Shown: positions 52,541-62,484, counted from the first letter of the stretch. The stretch is 64,000 nucleotides of DNA from Anaerovibrio sp. RM50 (GCF_000622005.1 NZ_JHWV01000006.1:1-64000); one strand, 5' to 3'. The notes: a model not told the origin generated them from the sequence alone. Made by a program: numbers and translations.

Positions 52541-54040
52541 TTATCTTCTTCTTTCTATCCCACGTTCCTTATAATGCTTTTCTTTTTCGGCATACATATC
52601 TGCGTCCGCGATATGTTCAAGGTCATCGATTGAAACGCCCGGATGGTCTTTAAGTGCAGCGTAGCCCACTGACATGGTGAGCTCTTCTGTATAGATGCCG
52701 TGCCACTCTTTGGATTTATTCTTTATGTCATTCCGCAGTCCCTCAGGATCACTCGTATGGACTACAACCATGAATTCATCCCCACCGGTCCTGTAAGCTT
52801 TTCCTTTCTTTCCGACTGAAAGGGAAATACAGTCGGCAGCGCCTTTGATGAGCTCATCCCCGGCCGCATGTCCCTTTGTATCATTTACTGTTTTTAATCC
52901 GTTCACATCGATAGAGAAAAGTACAAAGTCCTCTGAAAGAGCTCCGTTCCTATACTCACTCAGATCCTCATCATAGCATCTACGATTGAAGAGCCTCGTC
53001 ATCTCGTCAGTCATGGAGATCCTGATAAGATGCTCCTCCCGTCTTTTCTCATCATCCACATTTCTTGTCGTATAAATAACTACATTGGGGATCCCGTCCA
53101 ATGTAGAATCAACTGTGATGTATTGTGCCCTGAACCAGCCAAAGACTACATCAATAAAATCTGCACTTATAAGCTTTTTATGAGAAAGACGCGACCTTAT
53201 TGTTTTGATATTGGTGAAAGCCAGGAATTCATCGATCTGATCCGACATTACCTGATTCACAAGCCTCTGATTCATGATAGTGTGCGTCTGTGCACTTAGA
53301 TCAATGCCGTGCTTCTTCTGCTCAGAATCCCTTAACGACATCTCAGTGTTATTTATGAAATCAATAAGGTTGACGTTATCGTAAATCTCCGCCATAGAAT
53401 CCAGGAGGTGTATTTTTTCCTCCATGCTTCTTTCCTGTTCCATTATCAGCCTATACTGGTCAAAGAGGGTTTTGAAATATTCGAGGATCAGTTTCCCGAT
53501 GATATAACCTGATGCAAACATGATAATGGACTCAATTGTGAATCCGCTCATCATATCCATAAAGTATTCCGAGGCGCTTTCGTATTCCGTCCTCATAGCA
53601 GCCTCAAAAGGGGCAGTAAGCCAAGTCGTTATAAACATGAGGATGTAATTTAGGGCAGCCCCATAGAAGTATATGTATTTGTCGCAGAATAGAAGACTCA
53701 AGAGTGGAACGAGAAACCATGTAAGATATATATGAACATGTGAATAAGACATATATACCAACAACAAATCGAGAGCAGTAAGCGCAAATATGCATGTAAT
53801 TTTTTTGCTGGGATATGCCTTTAACAATAGCAGATGGATTACGGACAAGATGGCAATGATCACTGATATGCCTATACAGGTGGCATAAGTAATATCATAA
53901 AAAATACCTTCCCGTATTCCCACTGCTATGGCCGGTCCCGTCACAACAAAGAACCACATTACTCTGTTCAGATATTTGTTTACTTTGATGCGATTATTAT
54001 GCAAAAATTCACTGTATTCAGTTGAGATATCGATTTCCAT
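52541..54040 (-). CDS. Membrane GGDEF diguanylate cyclase
   Basis: A 499-residue protein. Five to six membrane helices fill residues ~20-200 (WFFVVTGPAIAVGI, CIGISVIIAILSVIHLLLL, IFALTALDLLLVYMSYS, FLVPLLSLLF and others). A linker of ~120 residues follows, then the GGDEF domain from ~335, with MTDEMTRLFNRRCYDEDL and the active motif RTGGDEF, so it should make c-di-GMP. The RxxD inhibitory site is not obvious. The ATG at 54040 follows GGAGG. The upstream 260 bases hold only a hairpin (54320). Confidence 0.9.
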   Translation of the reverse strand: MEIDISTEYSEFLHNNRIKVNKYLNRVMWFFVVTGPAIAVGIREGIFYDITYATCIGISVIIAILSVIHLLLLKAYPSKKITCIFALTALDLLLVYMSYSHVHIYLTWFLVPLLSLLFCDKYIYFYGAALNYILMFITTWLTAPFEAAMRTEYESASEYFMDMMSGFTIESIIMFASGYIIGKLILEYFKTLFDQYRLIMEQERSMEEKIHLLDSMAEIYDNVNLIDFINNTEMSLRDSEQKKHGIDLSAQTHTIMNQRLVNQVMSDQIDEFLAFTNIKTIRSRLSHKKLISADFIDVVFGWFRAQYITVDSTLDGIPNVVIYTTRNVDDEKRREEHLIRISMTDEMTRLFNRRCYDEDLSEYRNGALSEDFVLFSIDVNGLKTVNDTKGHAAGDELIKGAADCISLSVGKKGKAYRTGGDEFMVVVHTSDPEGLRNDIKNKSKEWHGIYTEELTMSVGYAALKDHPGVSIDDLEHIADADMYAEKEKHYKERGIERRR

Positions 54041-54319
54041 ATTAAACCTCCACACCGACCACTTTGTACAAGGCAGCATTCGAGAATATTCTTGAAATAC
54101 CGCCATATTTCATCCATACGGGGTAATTCTCTATCCATAAACAAGGCTCTATACTGTACCCAATTCTACACTATATTCTAAAACCCTTTTATTACCGTTA
54201 ATTTCGTATTTTCTACAGTCTGTTTAATATAGAATATAGCGCGTGATGTGTCAGATGAACACTTGCCAATAATAAGTTTATGATGTCCCCAAGGAATGGA
54301 CAATAACATCAACTTGTCC

Positions 54320-54346
54320 AATTGTCCCCCAACTTGGGGGACAATT
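54320..54346 (-). terminator. Perfect hairpin behind def
   Basis: AATTGTCCCCC / GGGGGACAATT, 11 pairs with a 5-base loop. A likely terminator for def, although the T run is poor; the GGGGACA core resembles the REP-like stem at 1361. Confidence 0.6.
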
Positions 54347-54367
54347 TCATCCATGAAATTATACTGG

Positions 54368-54781
54368 TCATACTAATTTTCCCTCCAAGTGATCCAGTTC
54401 ATGCTGTATAATTTCAGCCTCAAAGCCAGTGAACTTGCGTTTTTCCCTGTTCCAATTAATATCACGGTATTTTACCTCAACCCATTCATGTCGCTCCACC
54501 TCGCGCTCTCCGGGAATGGAAAGACAGCCCTCTGTGGTTTTATAGGTTCTGGGAGATTTCTTTACAATAACAGGATTAAGCATAGCGGTCAGCTCATTAC
54601 CTTCAGCAATGGCAATAATGGCCCTCCGTTCACCAATCATGTTGGCTGCCATCCCCACACAGTGCTCTTTATGGGCTGCAAGGGTATCCAGCAAATCCTT
54701 TGCTATAGCTATATCTTCTTTTGTTGCTGTTTCAGCCTTCTGGCCGAGGAACAACAAGTCCTTCATTATTTCTTTTACCAT
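54368..54781 (-). CDS. def: Peptide deformylase
   Basis: A 137-residue enzyme that removes the N-formyl group from new proteins. Metal ligands: Cys in EGCLSIPG and two His in HELDH, with catalytic Glu. Motif 1 reads VGMAANMIG, where the usual Gln is replaced by Met; this variant is known in some Firmicute paralogues that may be less active. The ATG follows GGGAAGG. Probably a second deformylase, as it is away from fmt. Confidence 0.88.
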   Translation of the reverse strand: MVKEIMKDLLFLGQKAETATKEDIAIAKDLLDTLAAHKEHCVGMAANMIGERRAIIAIAEGNELTAMLNPVIVKKSPRTYKTTEGCLSIPGEREVERHEWVEVKYRDINWNREKRKFTGFEAEIIQHELDHLEGKLV

Positions 54782-54849
54782 GTATAACCTTCCCTTTTGT
54801 TAAGTTCCATTTTGGAACAAGTTTAACTTTCAGCTGTATGTATATTACC

Positions 54850-55692
54850 TTACACATTCCCCAAATACACATATTCCAGATGTTCCTTGCATATTTCCTG
54901 CATTTTGTACAGTGTTTCCACCGGTGTGGCCCCGGTTTTCAGCTTATAGCGTGGGAAATAACGGGATAGATGAAGGGGAATATCCTTCTTTAATTGGGAG
55001 AGCCATAGTGCCTCTGAACTCATCATATCAGCATCATCGTTGATGCCCGGAATCACAAGGGTAGTTACTTCCACGTGAACACCGGCCTTCACTGACATTT
55101 CTATGGTGTTCTGGGCCGTTTTAAAGTCTCCCCCCATCCATTTATAGCCATCCTCTGAAAATACCTTTAAATCAATGTTCATGGCGTCCACATAAGGAAG
55201 GACAGCCTTCAATGGCTCCTGGCATATCTGCCCATTGGTAACCAGCACCACCTTCTGGCCATCCGCCTTCAGCAATGGTACCACATCCAACAGATATTCG
55301 TAGCTGAGGAAGGGTTCATTATAGGTAAAGGCCACCCCTATGCTTCCCGCCTTTACAGCTGCCCTGCGGGCAAATTCCAGCATTTCCTCCGGGGACACAT
55401 AGCCCTGGGATACCTCAATACCCTGCTGTGATATGGAATAATTTTGGCAGAAGGGACACTTCATATTGCAGCCAAATCCACCTACAGACAGAATTGCCGT
55501 TCCGGGATGAAAATGGTATAGAGGCTTTTTTTCAATGGGATCAACGGCCAGAGATGTGACCTGACCGTAGGAAATGGAGCTGATTTTTCCATCAATATTT
55601 CTTCTTGTACCGCAAAATCCCGTCTGATTCTGGCTCAAATTGCATTTATGTGGGCAAAGATCACATTGCACCGGACTTTTTTCCTTATCCAT
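54850..55692 (-). CDS. amrS: AmmeMemoRadiSam system radical SAM enzyme
   Basis: A 280-residue radical SAM protein. Two N-terminal Cys pairs (CDLCPHKC, then FCGTR) precede the cluster motif CNMKCPFC in GGFGCNMKCPFCQN. VAFTYNEPFLSYEYLLD and LVTNGQI are family marks. The biochemical role of the AmmeMemoRadiSam set is not settled. The Memo and AMMECR1 partners are not adjacent here, so the set is split or incomplete. The ATG follows GAGGTAA. Confidence 0.88.
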   Translation of the reverse strand: MDKEKSPVQCDLCPHKCNLSQNQTGFCGTRRNIDGKISSISYGQVTSLAVDPIEKKPLYHFHPGTAILSVGGFGCNMKCPFCQNYSISQQGIEVSQGYVSPEEMLEFARRAAVKAGSIGVAFTYNEPFLSYEYLLDVVPLLKADGQKVVLVTNGQICQEPLKAVLPYVDAMNIDLKVFSEDGYKWMGGDFKTAQNTIEMSVKAGVHVEVTTLVIPGINDDADMMSSEALWLSQLKKDIPLHLSRYFPRYKLKTGATPVETLYKMQEICKEHLEYVYLGNV

Positions 55693-55757
55693 GGTAAATT
55701 ACCTCATATACTACGACTATCAGTCAACGGGCATATCTTAGTGAATCGCATCTTATT

Positions 55758-58700
55758 TTACCACACCCGTCGGAGGGTCAGTGCGCACATTACATCCTTG
55801 TCGTGGGCACCCTTTTGGAGCATGGCATCCCCCGCCAGCCACCAGCCAGGGGCAAACTCTGCCTCACCGCCAATTGACATTACGAAATGGGTTTTATCCT
55901 GTTCATTCTTCATTTCATAGCTTGAAGCATTGTCTCCCACGTAGCCGAAGGTCAGCCGTGGATCAGAGCCAGCAAATGCGTGCTTTACACCCAGCCGCAG
56001 GGCATAGCTGCCCCTTGGGAGATAACGTTTGCACTCAATACCAATGGTGCCGGCGAAATATGTATTCGCCACATCAGAGACACGCTGCCCGAAAATGCCT
56101 GCCCCCTGTTCCGTGTATCCATCCTGCCAAAGTCTGGAAAGCTGTACATTGGCATAAGGAATGAAATGCCAAGGGGTATTTTGCTTTGCGTTTAGGTCGT
56201 ATTTGTATTCCCCGCCCAATTCAAGAATTCGGCTATCATAGTCCGCCTTCGGCGTGAGTCCCAAATACGGAATGCTCCGCTGAAGGTCATTTTTCAGCCA
56301 GCCGTAATCCATATAGACATACCCTGTATGAGGTCCGTTGCTATAACCGCCGTAGAATCCGAAGCGGGTATCCTTTATATCATTATGTGCCCCTGTGTCT
56401 GCAAAGGATGTGGTACCATGGGAAATGAAGGTTCCCAGCCGCCACATTTTTCCATCGGCCTTGTCCCAGCCAAGGGCAAAAGCCGTACTGTTATAATAGG
56501 CGCCCCCCTTAAGGTCACCCCAGCTCTTTGCCGTCTTGAACCAAAAATCGTTTTCAGCAGGAACGTCAAGCTTCATAGGGATATCGATTCCCTCAGTTTC
56601 CCCCTCCCCAGTTAAGTTAGCAAGGGGTATTTTTACATTCACAGGCTTTTTTACAAAGGCCTCGGCAAGACGGGAGGAAATCAGATGTTCTGTGAGCTGG
56701 CTTCGCTGAACCGTGGAAAGGCTTTGGGCCGCAGCGGAGGAGGAAATAGAAGCAAGAGTGTCCTTAGCCGCTACAGCATCAAGATTAAACAGCGGGCGCA
56801 TCTCCTCACGGCGCGGGTCGCCTATGAGAGCAGTATTCATTGCCGTCATGGCATCAAAGGTTTCGTTAATAGTTCCATCTGTGGTGCCGAGATTATTGCT
56901 GGCTACAGCAGTGACGGTGACAGTATTTCCGCTGACCGTACCCGTGGACCCCAGCATTCCGGAAACGGCGGCTGGGGTTGATGCGTTTTTCAGATTGCCA
57001 GTAACCGAGACAGCAGTTACGATATCACCACTTTCCCCTGGCAGGGCATTTTTCAGCTTGACGGTGGAATTATCAATGTTGGCGTCACCAGCTACGACAA
57101 ATTTTGTGTTGCCGTTTTTTGTCATATTGCTTTCAAGGATACCAGAAGATACCAGGCCTCCCATCCGCAGGTTCCCCGTTCCCGTTGTATCTCCTGCCAC
57201 AGATATATTACGATTATAAAGTGTACCATTGATTGTGCCACGCCCAGCTATAATGCCCTTTTCAACGCTATAAGCATCCCCAGCCACGGAGCCATCGATG
57301 GAGAGTGTTCCCCCAGCTGCAATGCTGGCTCCCTGGTAGGTGTTGGTTCCAGTAAGGGAGAGCCGTCCTTCCCCCTCCTTTAATAGCCCCACGTGTAGAC
57401 CTAAAAGTCCGCTGGCCTCTGCGTCCCCATTGAAGTCCGCAATATAGCTCTCCATAACCTCTCTTGAGCCCTGCACAGAGTTATCAAGCCAGTTAGTCTT
57501 GTAGAATTTATAGCGCTCCCTAAGGTCTGCCTCAGTGCTGTCCTCTGCCAAAATACCAACACGTACTTCCTTAATGTCATTGGACCAGACAGAGTCGTAC
57601 CCCTTTGTGTCCACTCTGTACATTGCCTGATTTTGGGAAACACCGCTTACAGTGTACGTATTGCTTATATCATTTGAGGTAAGCCGCCGTGCGTTAAGTG
57701 CCCCAGGGCCACGTACAGCCTTGCCAACATCCAGTACCCCCTGTCCTACCAAGGTCTGCATCGGGACTTGGTAATAGGCGTTGATGGGGTAACCATAATC
57801 AAGAAGAATGGAAAGCTCCTTTGCCTCATCACTCTTCGGGTCCAGTGCAGCGATGTATGCTTCAATATCGGCTTTTTGTTGTTCCGGTGTCTTTGATATT
57901 ACAGCTGGATCGGTGTATAAAATATTGATGGCTGGATTCTCCGGATCGTAGGCATTATACTGCATCATAACCACATATCCATTAGTTACGGATACATTTG
58001 AATTCGCCGTGGAGAGCAGCACATCCCCAATTTGCTTGCCTCCAAAATAGGGGAAGGCCTGTTGGACAAGAGCCGCACCCCCCGCCACGAAAGGTGTGGC
58101 CATGGATGTGCCGGAAAAGACGATATCCCGCTGTCCGTCGGCAGCGAAGTTCGCATTAGATGACAGAATATTATATCCTGGCGCAGCCATGGCATTGTCC
58201 TCCCCATAGGTGGCAAGATTTGAAAAATAGCCCATTAGCTGTGCCCCCGAAATACTGCCACCATTCCGGGACAGCTTGGTGGCATCGTCCAATAATGATA
58301 CCGAGATTATATTCCGTTCCACACTCTTATCTAAAAGCCCCGCTGATCCGTAAAGCTGAGGATCAATACACCCTGAATTGCCAGCTGCAAATATCAGTAG
58401 CTTGTCCATCAGTACTATATTCTTAATGGAACACATATAGTTATTTATATTGCCAGTTGCCTTGCAATAGGCGCGAAAATCCGCCAAACTTTTATGAGAA
58501 TCAAGGTGTTCACCCCCCCCCCAAGAGTTGTTAACAACCTTCACGTCTTCCATGGAATAATAGGGTGCAAATGGGTCGAAACCTTCGTCTTGCCAGGCAG
58601 ATCTATCCGCGCCGAAATACTGGCCAAAGGTTGTTCCCGCCACATCAGCATCAAAGGCCACCCCATGCATCCCCGCACCATCCCGGCTGGCTGCTGCAAT

Positions 58701-59087
58701 GCCCGCCACATGAGTTCCGTGGACCAGTACGCTCCAATCATAGACCCCCGGCGGCTCAAGGTTCGTATCCCCGTAGCCACCATAGGTAAACTGCGCAGTA
58801 TTAAGCATGGATGAGCCCTTCTTCCCCGAAAAATCCGGGTGACTAAAATTTATGGGATGATCGCAGACGCCCATGGTAATCCCACGCCCTGTATACCCCT
58901 GATCGTAGGCCGCTGCCGCATTGACTATGTCTAATCCATTACTGGCCAAATATTCCGGTGTCTCCCAATCCGAGGCATAGGCCACGGGTGCCCAGTGTGC
59001 TGCCATAAACCCTGCCGTCATAAATCCTGTGGTCAGCGCCACCAGCAGCCGCTTCCTCAACTGGTTTTCTTTATTTTTACTTTTCAT
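55758..59087 (-). CDS. Subtilisin-type (S8) autotransporter protease A, with poly-G tract
   Basis: A 1109-residue protein. Signal peptide to VAYA (~38). S8 domain ~45-390: catalytic D76 (GVCDHP), H123 (HGTHVAG), oxyanion Asn in FAAGNSG, S328 (GTSMATPF). After it come an autotransporter beta-helix with GTLSIDGSVAG and a barrel ending LRRVW. This is the SphB1/NalP kind of self-releasing surface protease; substrates may include neighbouring surface proteins. Ten consecutive G encode Trp-Gly-Gly-Gly at ~188-191; any one-base slip would end the protein early. The gene is a tandem duplicate of the next one. The start follows GGGAGG by 13 bases. Confidence 0.93.
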   Translation of the reverse strand: MKSKNKENQLRKRLLVALTTGFMTAGFMAAHWAPVAYASDWETPEYLASNGLDIVNAAAAYDQGYTGRGITMGVCDHPINFSHPDFSGKKGSSMLNTAQFTYGGYGDTNLEPPGVYDWSVLVHGTHVAGIAAASRDGAGMHGVAFDADVAGTTFGQYFGADRSAWQDEGFDPFAPYYSMEDVKVVNNSWGGGEHLDSHKSLADFRAYCKATGNINNYMCSIKNIVLMDKLLIFAAGNSGCIDPQLYGSAGLLDKSVERNIISVSLLDDATKLSRNGGSISGAQLMGYFSNLATYGEDNAMAAPGYNILSSNANFAADGQRDIVFSGTSMATPFVAGGAALVQQAFPYFGGKQIGDVLLSTANSNVSVTNGYVVMMQYNAYDPENPAINILYTDPAVISKTPEQQKADIEAYIAALDPKSDEAKELSILLDYGYPINAYYQVPMQTLVGQGVLDVGKAVRGPGALNARRLTSNDISNTYTVSGVSQNQAMYRVDTKGYDSVWSNDIKEVRVGILAEDSTEADLRERYKFYKTNWLDNSVQGSREVMESYIADFNGDAEASGLLGLHVGLLKEGEGRLSLTGTNTYQGASIAAGGTLSIDGSVAGDAYSVEKGIIAGRGTINGTLYNRNISVAGDTTGTGNLRMGGLVSSGILESNMTKNGNTKFVVAGDANIDNSTVKLKNALPGESGDIVTAVSVTGNLKNASTPAAVSGMLGSTGTVSGNTVTVTAVASNNLGTTDGTINETFDAMTAMNTALIGDPRREEMRPLFNLDAVAAKDTLASISSSAAAQSLSTVQRSQLTEHLISSRLAEAFVKKPVNVKIPLANLTGEGETEGIDIPMKLDVPAENDFWFKTAKSWGDLKGGAYYNSTAFALGWDKADGKMWRLGTFISHGTTSFADTGAHNDIKDTRFGFYGGYSNGPHTGYVYMDYGWLKNDLQRSIPYLGLTPKADYDSRILELGGEYKYDLNAKQNTPWHFIPYANVQLSRLWQDGYTEQGAGIFGQRVSDVANTYFAGTIGIECKRYLPRGSYALRLGVKHAFAGSDPRLTFGYVGDNASSYEMKNEQDKTHFVMSIGGEAEFAPGWWLAGDAMLQKGAHDKDVMCALTLRRVW
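58513..58522 (-). repeat. Ten-base homopolymer inside the S8 domain
   Basis: Ten C on the plus strand, ten G on the coding strand, in the NNSWGGGEHLD region. The duplicate gene has no such run there (NNSWGSFEHLD). The tract length now keeps the frame open. Confidence 0.8.
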
Positions 59088-59138
59088 GGCCTAACTTACA
59101 CCTCCCACAGCTTTTTCAAAAAATCCTTTGTCCATGGG
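59088..59138 (-). repeat. 51-bp upstream repeat of the S8 autotransporters
   Basis: The stretch holding GGGAGGTGTAAGTTAGGCC and CCATGGACAAAGGATTTTT is identical to 62485-62535 before gene B. It marks the boundary of the tandem duplication. The intergenic gap is only 67 bases. Confidence 0.75.
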
Positions 59139-59154
59139 TTTATTATTTATAATT

Positions 59155-62100
59155 TTACCACACCCGTCTGAGGGTCAGAGCGCACATCACATCCTTGTCG
59201 TGGGCGCCCTTTTGGAGCATGGCATCCCCCGCCAGCCACCAGCCTGGGGCGAACTCCGCCTCGCCGCCAACGGACATGACGAAATGGGTTTTATCCTGCT
59301 CATTCTTCATTTCATAGCTTGAAGCATTGTCCCCCACGTAGCCGAAGGTCAGCCGTGGATCAGAGCCGGCAAATGCATGCTTTACACCAAGCCGCAGGGC
59401 ATAGCTGCCATTGGTAAGATACCGCTTGCACTCAATGCCAATGGCACCAGCGAAATACGTATTCGTGGCATCGGAGACACGCTGGCCGAAAATGCCAGCG
59501 CCTTGTTCCGTGTAACCATCCTGCCAAAGTCTGGAAAGCTGTACATTGGCATAGGGACTGAAATGCCAAGGGGTTTTTTGCTTTGCATTTAGGTCGTATT
59601 TGTATTCCCCGCCTAATTCAAGAATTCGGCTGTCATAGTCCGCCTTCGGAGTGAGTCCCAAATACGGAATGCTCCGCTGAAGGTCATTTTTCAGCCAGCC
59701 GTAATCCATATAGACGTACCCAGTGTGTGGTCCGTAGCTGTACCCGCCGTAGAATCCGAAGCGGGTATCCTTTATATCATTATGAGCCCCCGTGTCTGCA
59801 AAGGATGTGGTACCATGGGAAATGAAGGTGCCCAGCCGCCACATTTTTCCATCGGCCTTGTCCCAGCCAAGGGCAAAAGCCGTACTGTTATAATAGGCGC
59901 CCCCCTTAAGGTCACCCCAATTCTTTGCTGTCTTGAACCAAAAATCGTTCTCCGCAGGCTGGTCAAGCTTCATGGGGATATCGATTCCATCAGTTTCCCC
60001 CTCCCCAGTTAAGTTCGCAACGGGAATTTTTACATTCACGGGCTTCTGTACAAAGGCCTCGGCAAGACGGGAGGAAATAAGATGTTCCGTCAGCTGACTT
60101 CGCTGAACCGTGGAAAGGCTTTGGGCCGCAGCGGCGGAGGAAATAGAAGCAAGAGTATCCTTGGCCGCTCCAGCATCAAGGTTGAACAGTGGACGCATCT
60201 CCTCACGGCGTGGATCACCGATAAGTGACGCATCCATTGCCGTCATGGCATCAAAGGTTTCGTTAATAGTTCCATCTGTGGTGCCAAGATTGTTGCTGGC
60301 TACAGCGTTGACTTTGACAGTATTCCCGCTGACTGTACCCGTGGAACCCAACATTCCGGAAACGGCGGCAGGGGTTGAGGCGTTTTTCAGATTGCCAGTG
60401 ACGGATACAGCGGTTACTATATCTCCACCTTCCCCTGGCAGGGCATTCTTCAGCTTTACAGTGGAACCATCAATGTTGGCGTCACCAGTTACCACAAATT
60501 TTGTGTTGCCGTTTTTTGTCATATTGCTTTCAAGTACGCCAGAGGATACCAGGCCACCCATCCGCAGGTTCCCCGTTCCCGTTGTATCTCCTGCCACAGA
60601 TATATTACGATTATAAAGTGTACCATTGATTGTGCCACGCCCAGCTATAATGCCCTTTTCAACGCTATAAGCATCCCCAGCCACGGAGCCATCGATGGAG
60701 AGTGTTCCCCCAGCTGCAATGCTGGCTCCCTGGTAGGTGTTGGTTCCAGTAAGGGAGAGCCGTCCTTCCCCCTCCTTTAATAGCCCCACGTGGAGACCTA
60801 AAAGTCCGCTGGCCTCTGCGTCCCTATTGAAGTCCGCAATATAGCTCTCCATAACCTCTCTTGAGCCTTGCACAGAGTTATCAAGCCAGTTGGTCTTGTA
60901 GAATTTATAGCGCTCCCTAAGGTCTGCCTCAGTGCTGTCCTCTGCCAACAGACCGACACGTACTTCCTTAATGTCATTGGACCAGACAGAGTCGTAGCCC
61001 TTTGTGTCCACTCTGTACATTGCCTGATTTTGGGAAACACCGCTTACAGTGTACGTATTGCTTATATCATTTGAGGTAAGCCGCCGTGCGTTAAGTGCCC
61101 CAGGGCCCCTCACAGCCTTCCCCACATCCAGCACCCCCTGTCCCACCAAGGCCTGCATCGGTACATGGTAATAGGCGTTTACGGGGTAACCTTTCTCAAT
61201 AAAAAGCGAAAGATTCTTTGCCTCATTACTCTTCGGATCCTGTGTAGCGATATATGCTTCGATATCGGCTTTTTGTTGTTCCGGTGTCTTTGATATTACA
61301 GCAGGGTCGGTGTATAAAATATTGATGGCTCGATTCTCCGGATCGTAGGCATCATACTGCATCATAACCACATATCCATTAGTTACGGATACATTTGAAT
61401 TCGCCGTGGAGAGCAGCACATCCCCAATTTGCTTGCCTCCAAGATAGGGGAAGGCCTGTTGGACAAGAGCCGCACCCCCCGCCACGAAAGGTGTGGCCAT
61501 GGATGTGCCGGAAAGGACGATATCACGCTGTCCGTCGGCAGCGAAGTTCGCGTTACATGACAGAATATTACGTCCAGGCGCAGCTATGGTATTGTCTTCA
61601 ACATAGGTGGCAAGGCACGATCTAAAGTTCATGAGCTGTGCCCCAGAAATACTGCCGCCATTTCGGAACAGCTTTGTGGCATCGTCCAATGATGATACAG
61701 AAATCAGATTTCTGGACACACTCTTATCCAAAAGCACCGCTGCACCGAAAAGTTGAGGATCAACGTAACCTGCATTGCAAGCCGCAAATATCAGCAGCTT
61801 GTCCATCGGTACTATATTCTTAATGGAACACATATTGTTATTTATATTGCCAGCTGCATTGCAATAGTCGCGAAAATCCGCCAAACTTCCAAAAGCATCA
61901 AGGTGTTCAAAACTACCCCATGAGTTGTTAATAACTTTCACATCTTCCATGGAATAATAAGGTGCAAATGGGTCGAAACCTTCGTCTTCCCAGGCAGATC
62001 CATCCGCACTAAAATACTGACCAAAGGTTGTTCCCGCCACATCAGCATCGAAGGCCACCCCATGCATCCCCGCACCATCCCGGCTGGCAGCTGCAATTCC

Positions 62101-62484
62101 CGCCACATGGGTTCCGTGTTTTAATACGCTCCAGTCGTAGACCCCGGGCGGCTCAAGTTTCGTATCCCCGTAGCCACCATAGGTAAACTGCGCAGTATTA
62201 AGCATGGATGAGCCCTTCTTCCCCGAAAAATCCGGGTGGGCAAAATTAATGGGCTGATCGCAGACGCCCATGGTAATCCCACGCCCCGTATACCCCTGAT
62301 CGTAGGCCGCTGCCGCATTGACTATGTCTAATCCATTACTGGCCAAATATTCCGGTGTCTCCCAATCCGAGGCATAGGCCACGGGTGCCAAGTGTGCCAC
62401 CATAAACCCTGCCGTCATAAATCCTGTAGTCAGCGCCGCCAACAGCCGCTTTCTAAGTTGGTTCTCTTTCTTTTTACTTTTCAT
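59155..62484 (-). CDS. Subtilisin-type (S8) autotransporter protease B
   Basis: A 1109-residue protein, nearly identical to gene A outside the middle of the protease domain. D76 (GVCDQP), H123 and S328 are present, as are signal peptide, beta-helix and barrel. Differences cluster between ~165 and ~315: FAAGNSG becomes FAACNAG, and two more Cys appear (RSCLATY, ILSCNAN). The oxyanion Asn is kept. This looks like diversified specificity after duplication, with the rest homogenised or recent. Same ribosome site as gene A; gene A follows 67 bases downstream, so the two may be co-transcribed. Confidence 0.93.
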   Translation of the reverse strand: MKSKKKENQLRKRLLAALTTGFMTAGFMVAHLAPVAYASDWETPEYLASNGLDIVNAAAAYDQGYTGRGITMGVCDQPINFAHPDFSGKKGSSMLNTAQFTYGGYGDTKLEPPGVYDWSVLKHGTHVAGIAAASRDGAGMHGVAFDADVAGTTFGQYFSADGSAWEDEGFDPFAPYYSMEDVKVINNSWGSFEHLDAFGSLADFRDYCNAAGNINNNMCSIKNIVPMDKLLIFAACNAGYVDPQLFGAAVLLDKSVSRNLISVSSLDDATKLFRNGGSISGAQLMNFRSCLATYVEDNTIAAPGRNILSCNANFAADGQRDIVLSGTSMATPFVAGGAALVQQAFPYLGGKQIGDVLLSTANSNVSVTNGYVVMMQYDAYDPENRAINILYTDPAVISKTPEQQKADIEAYIATQDPKSNEAKNLSLFIEKGYPVNAYYHVPMQALVGQGVLDVGKAVRGPGALNARRLTSNDISNTYTVSGVSQNQAMYRVDTKGYDSVWSNDIKEVRVGLLAEDSTEADLRERYKFYKTNWLDNSVQGSREVMESYIADFNRDAEASGLLGLHVGLLKEGEGRLSLTGTNTYQGASIAAGGTLSIDGSVAGDAYSVEKGIIAGRGTINGTLYNRNISVAGDTTGTGNLRMGGLVSSGVLESNMTKNGNTKFVVTGDANIDGSTVKLKNALPGEGGDIVTAVSVTGNLKNASTPAAVSGMLGSTGTVSGNTVKVNAVASNNLGTTDGTINETFDAMTAMDASLIGDPRREEMRPLFNLDAGAAKDTLASISSAAAAQSLSTVQRSQLTEHLISSRLAEAFVQKPVNVKIPVANLTGEGETDGIDIPMKLDQPAENDFWFKTAKNWGDLKGGAYYNSTAFALGWDKADGKMWRLGTFISHGTTSFADTGAHNDIKDTRFGFYGGYSYGPHTGYVYMDYGWLKNDLQRSIPYLGLTPKADYDSRILELGGEYKYDLNAKQKTPWHFSPYANVQLSRLWQDGYTEQGAGIFGQRVSDATNTYFAGAIGIECKRYLTNGSYALRLGVKHAFAGSDPRLTFGYVGDNASSYEMKNEQDKTHFVMSVGGEAEFAPGWWLAGDAMLQKGAHDKDVMCALTLRRVW

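Noticed and set aside
54850-55692. Full AmmeMemoRadiSam operon
   Set aside because: Only the radical SAM member is present; neighbours are def and an autotransporter.
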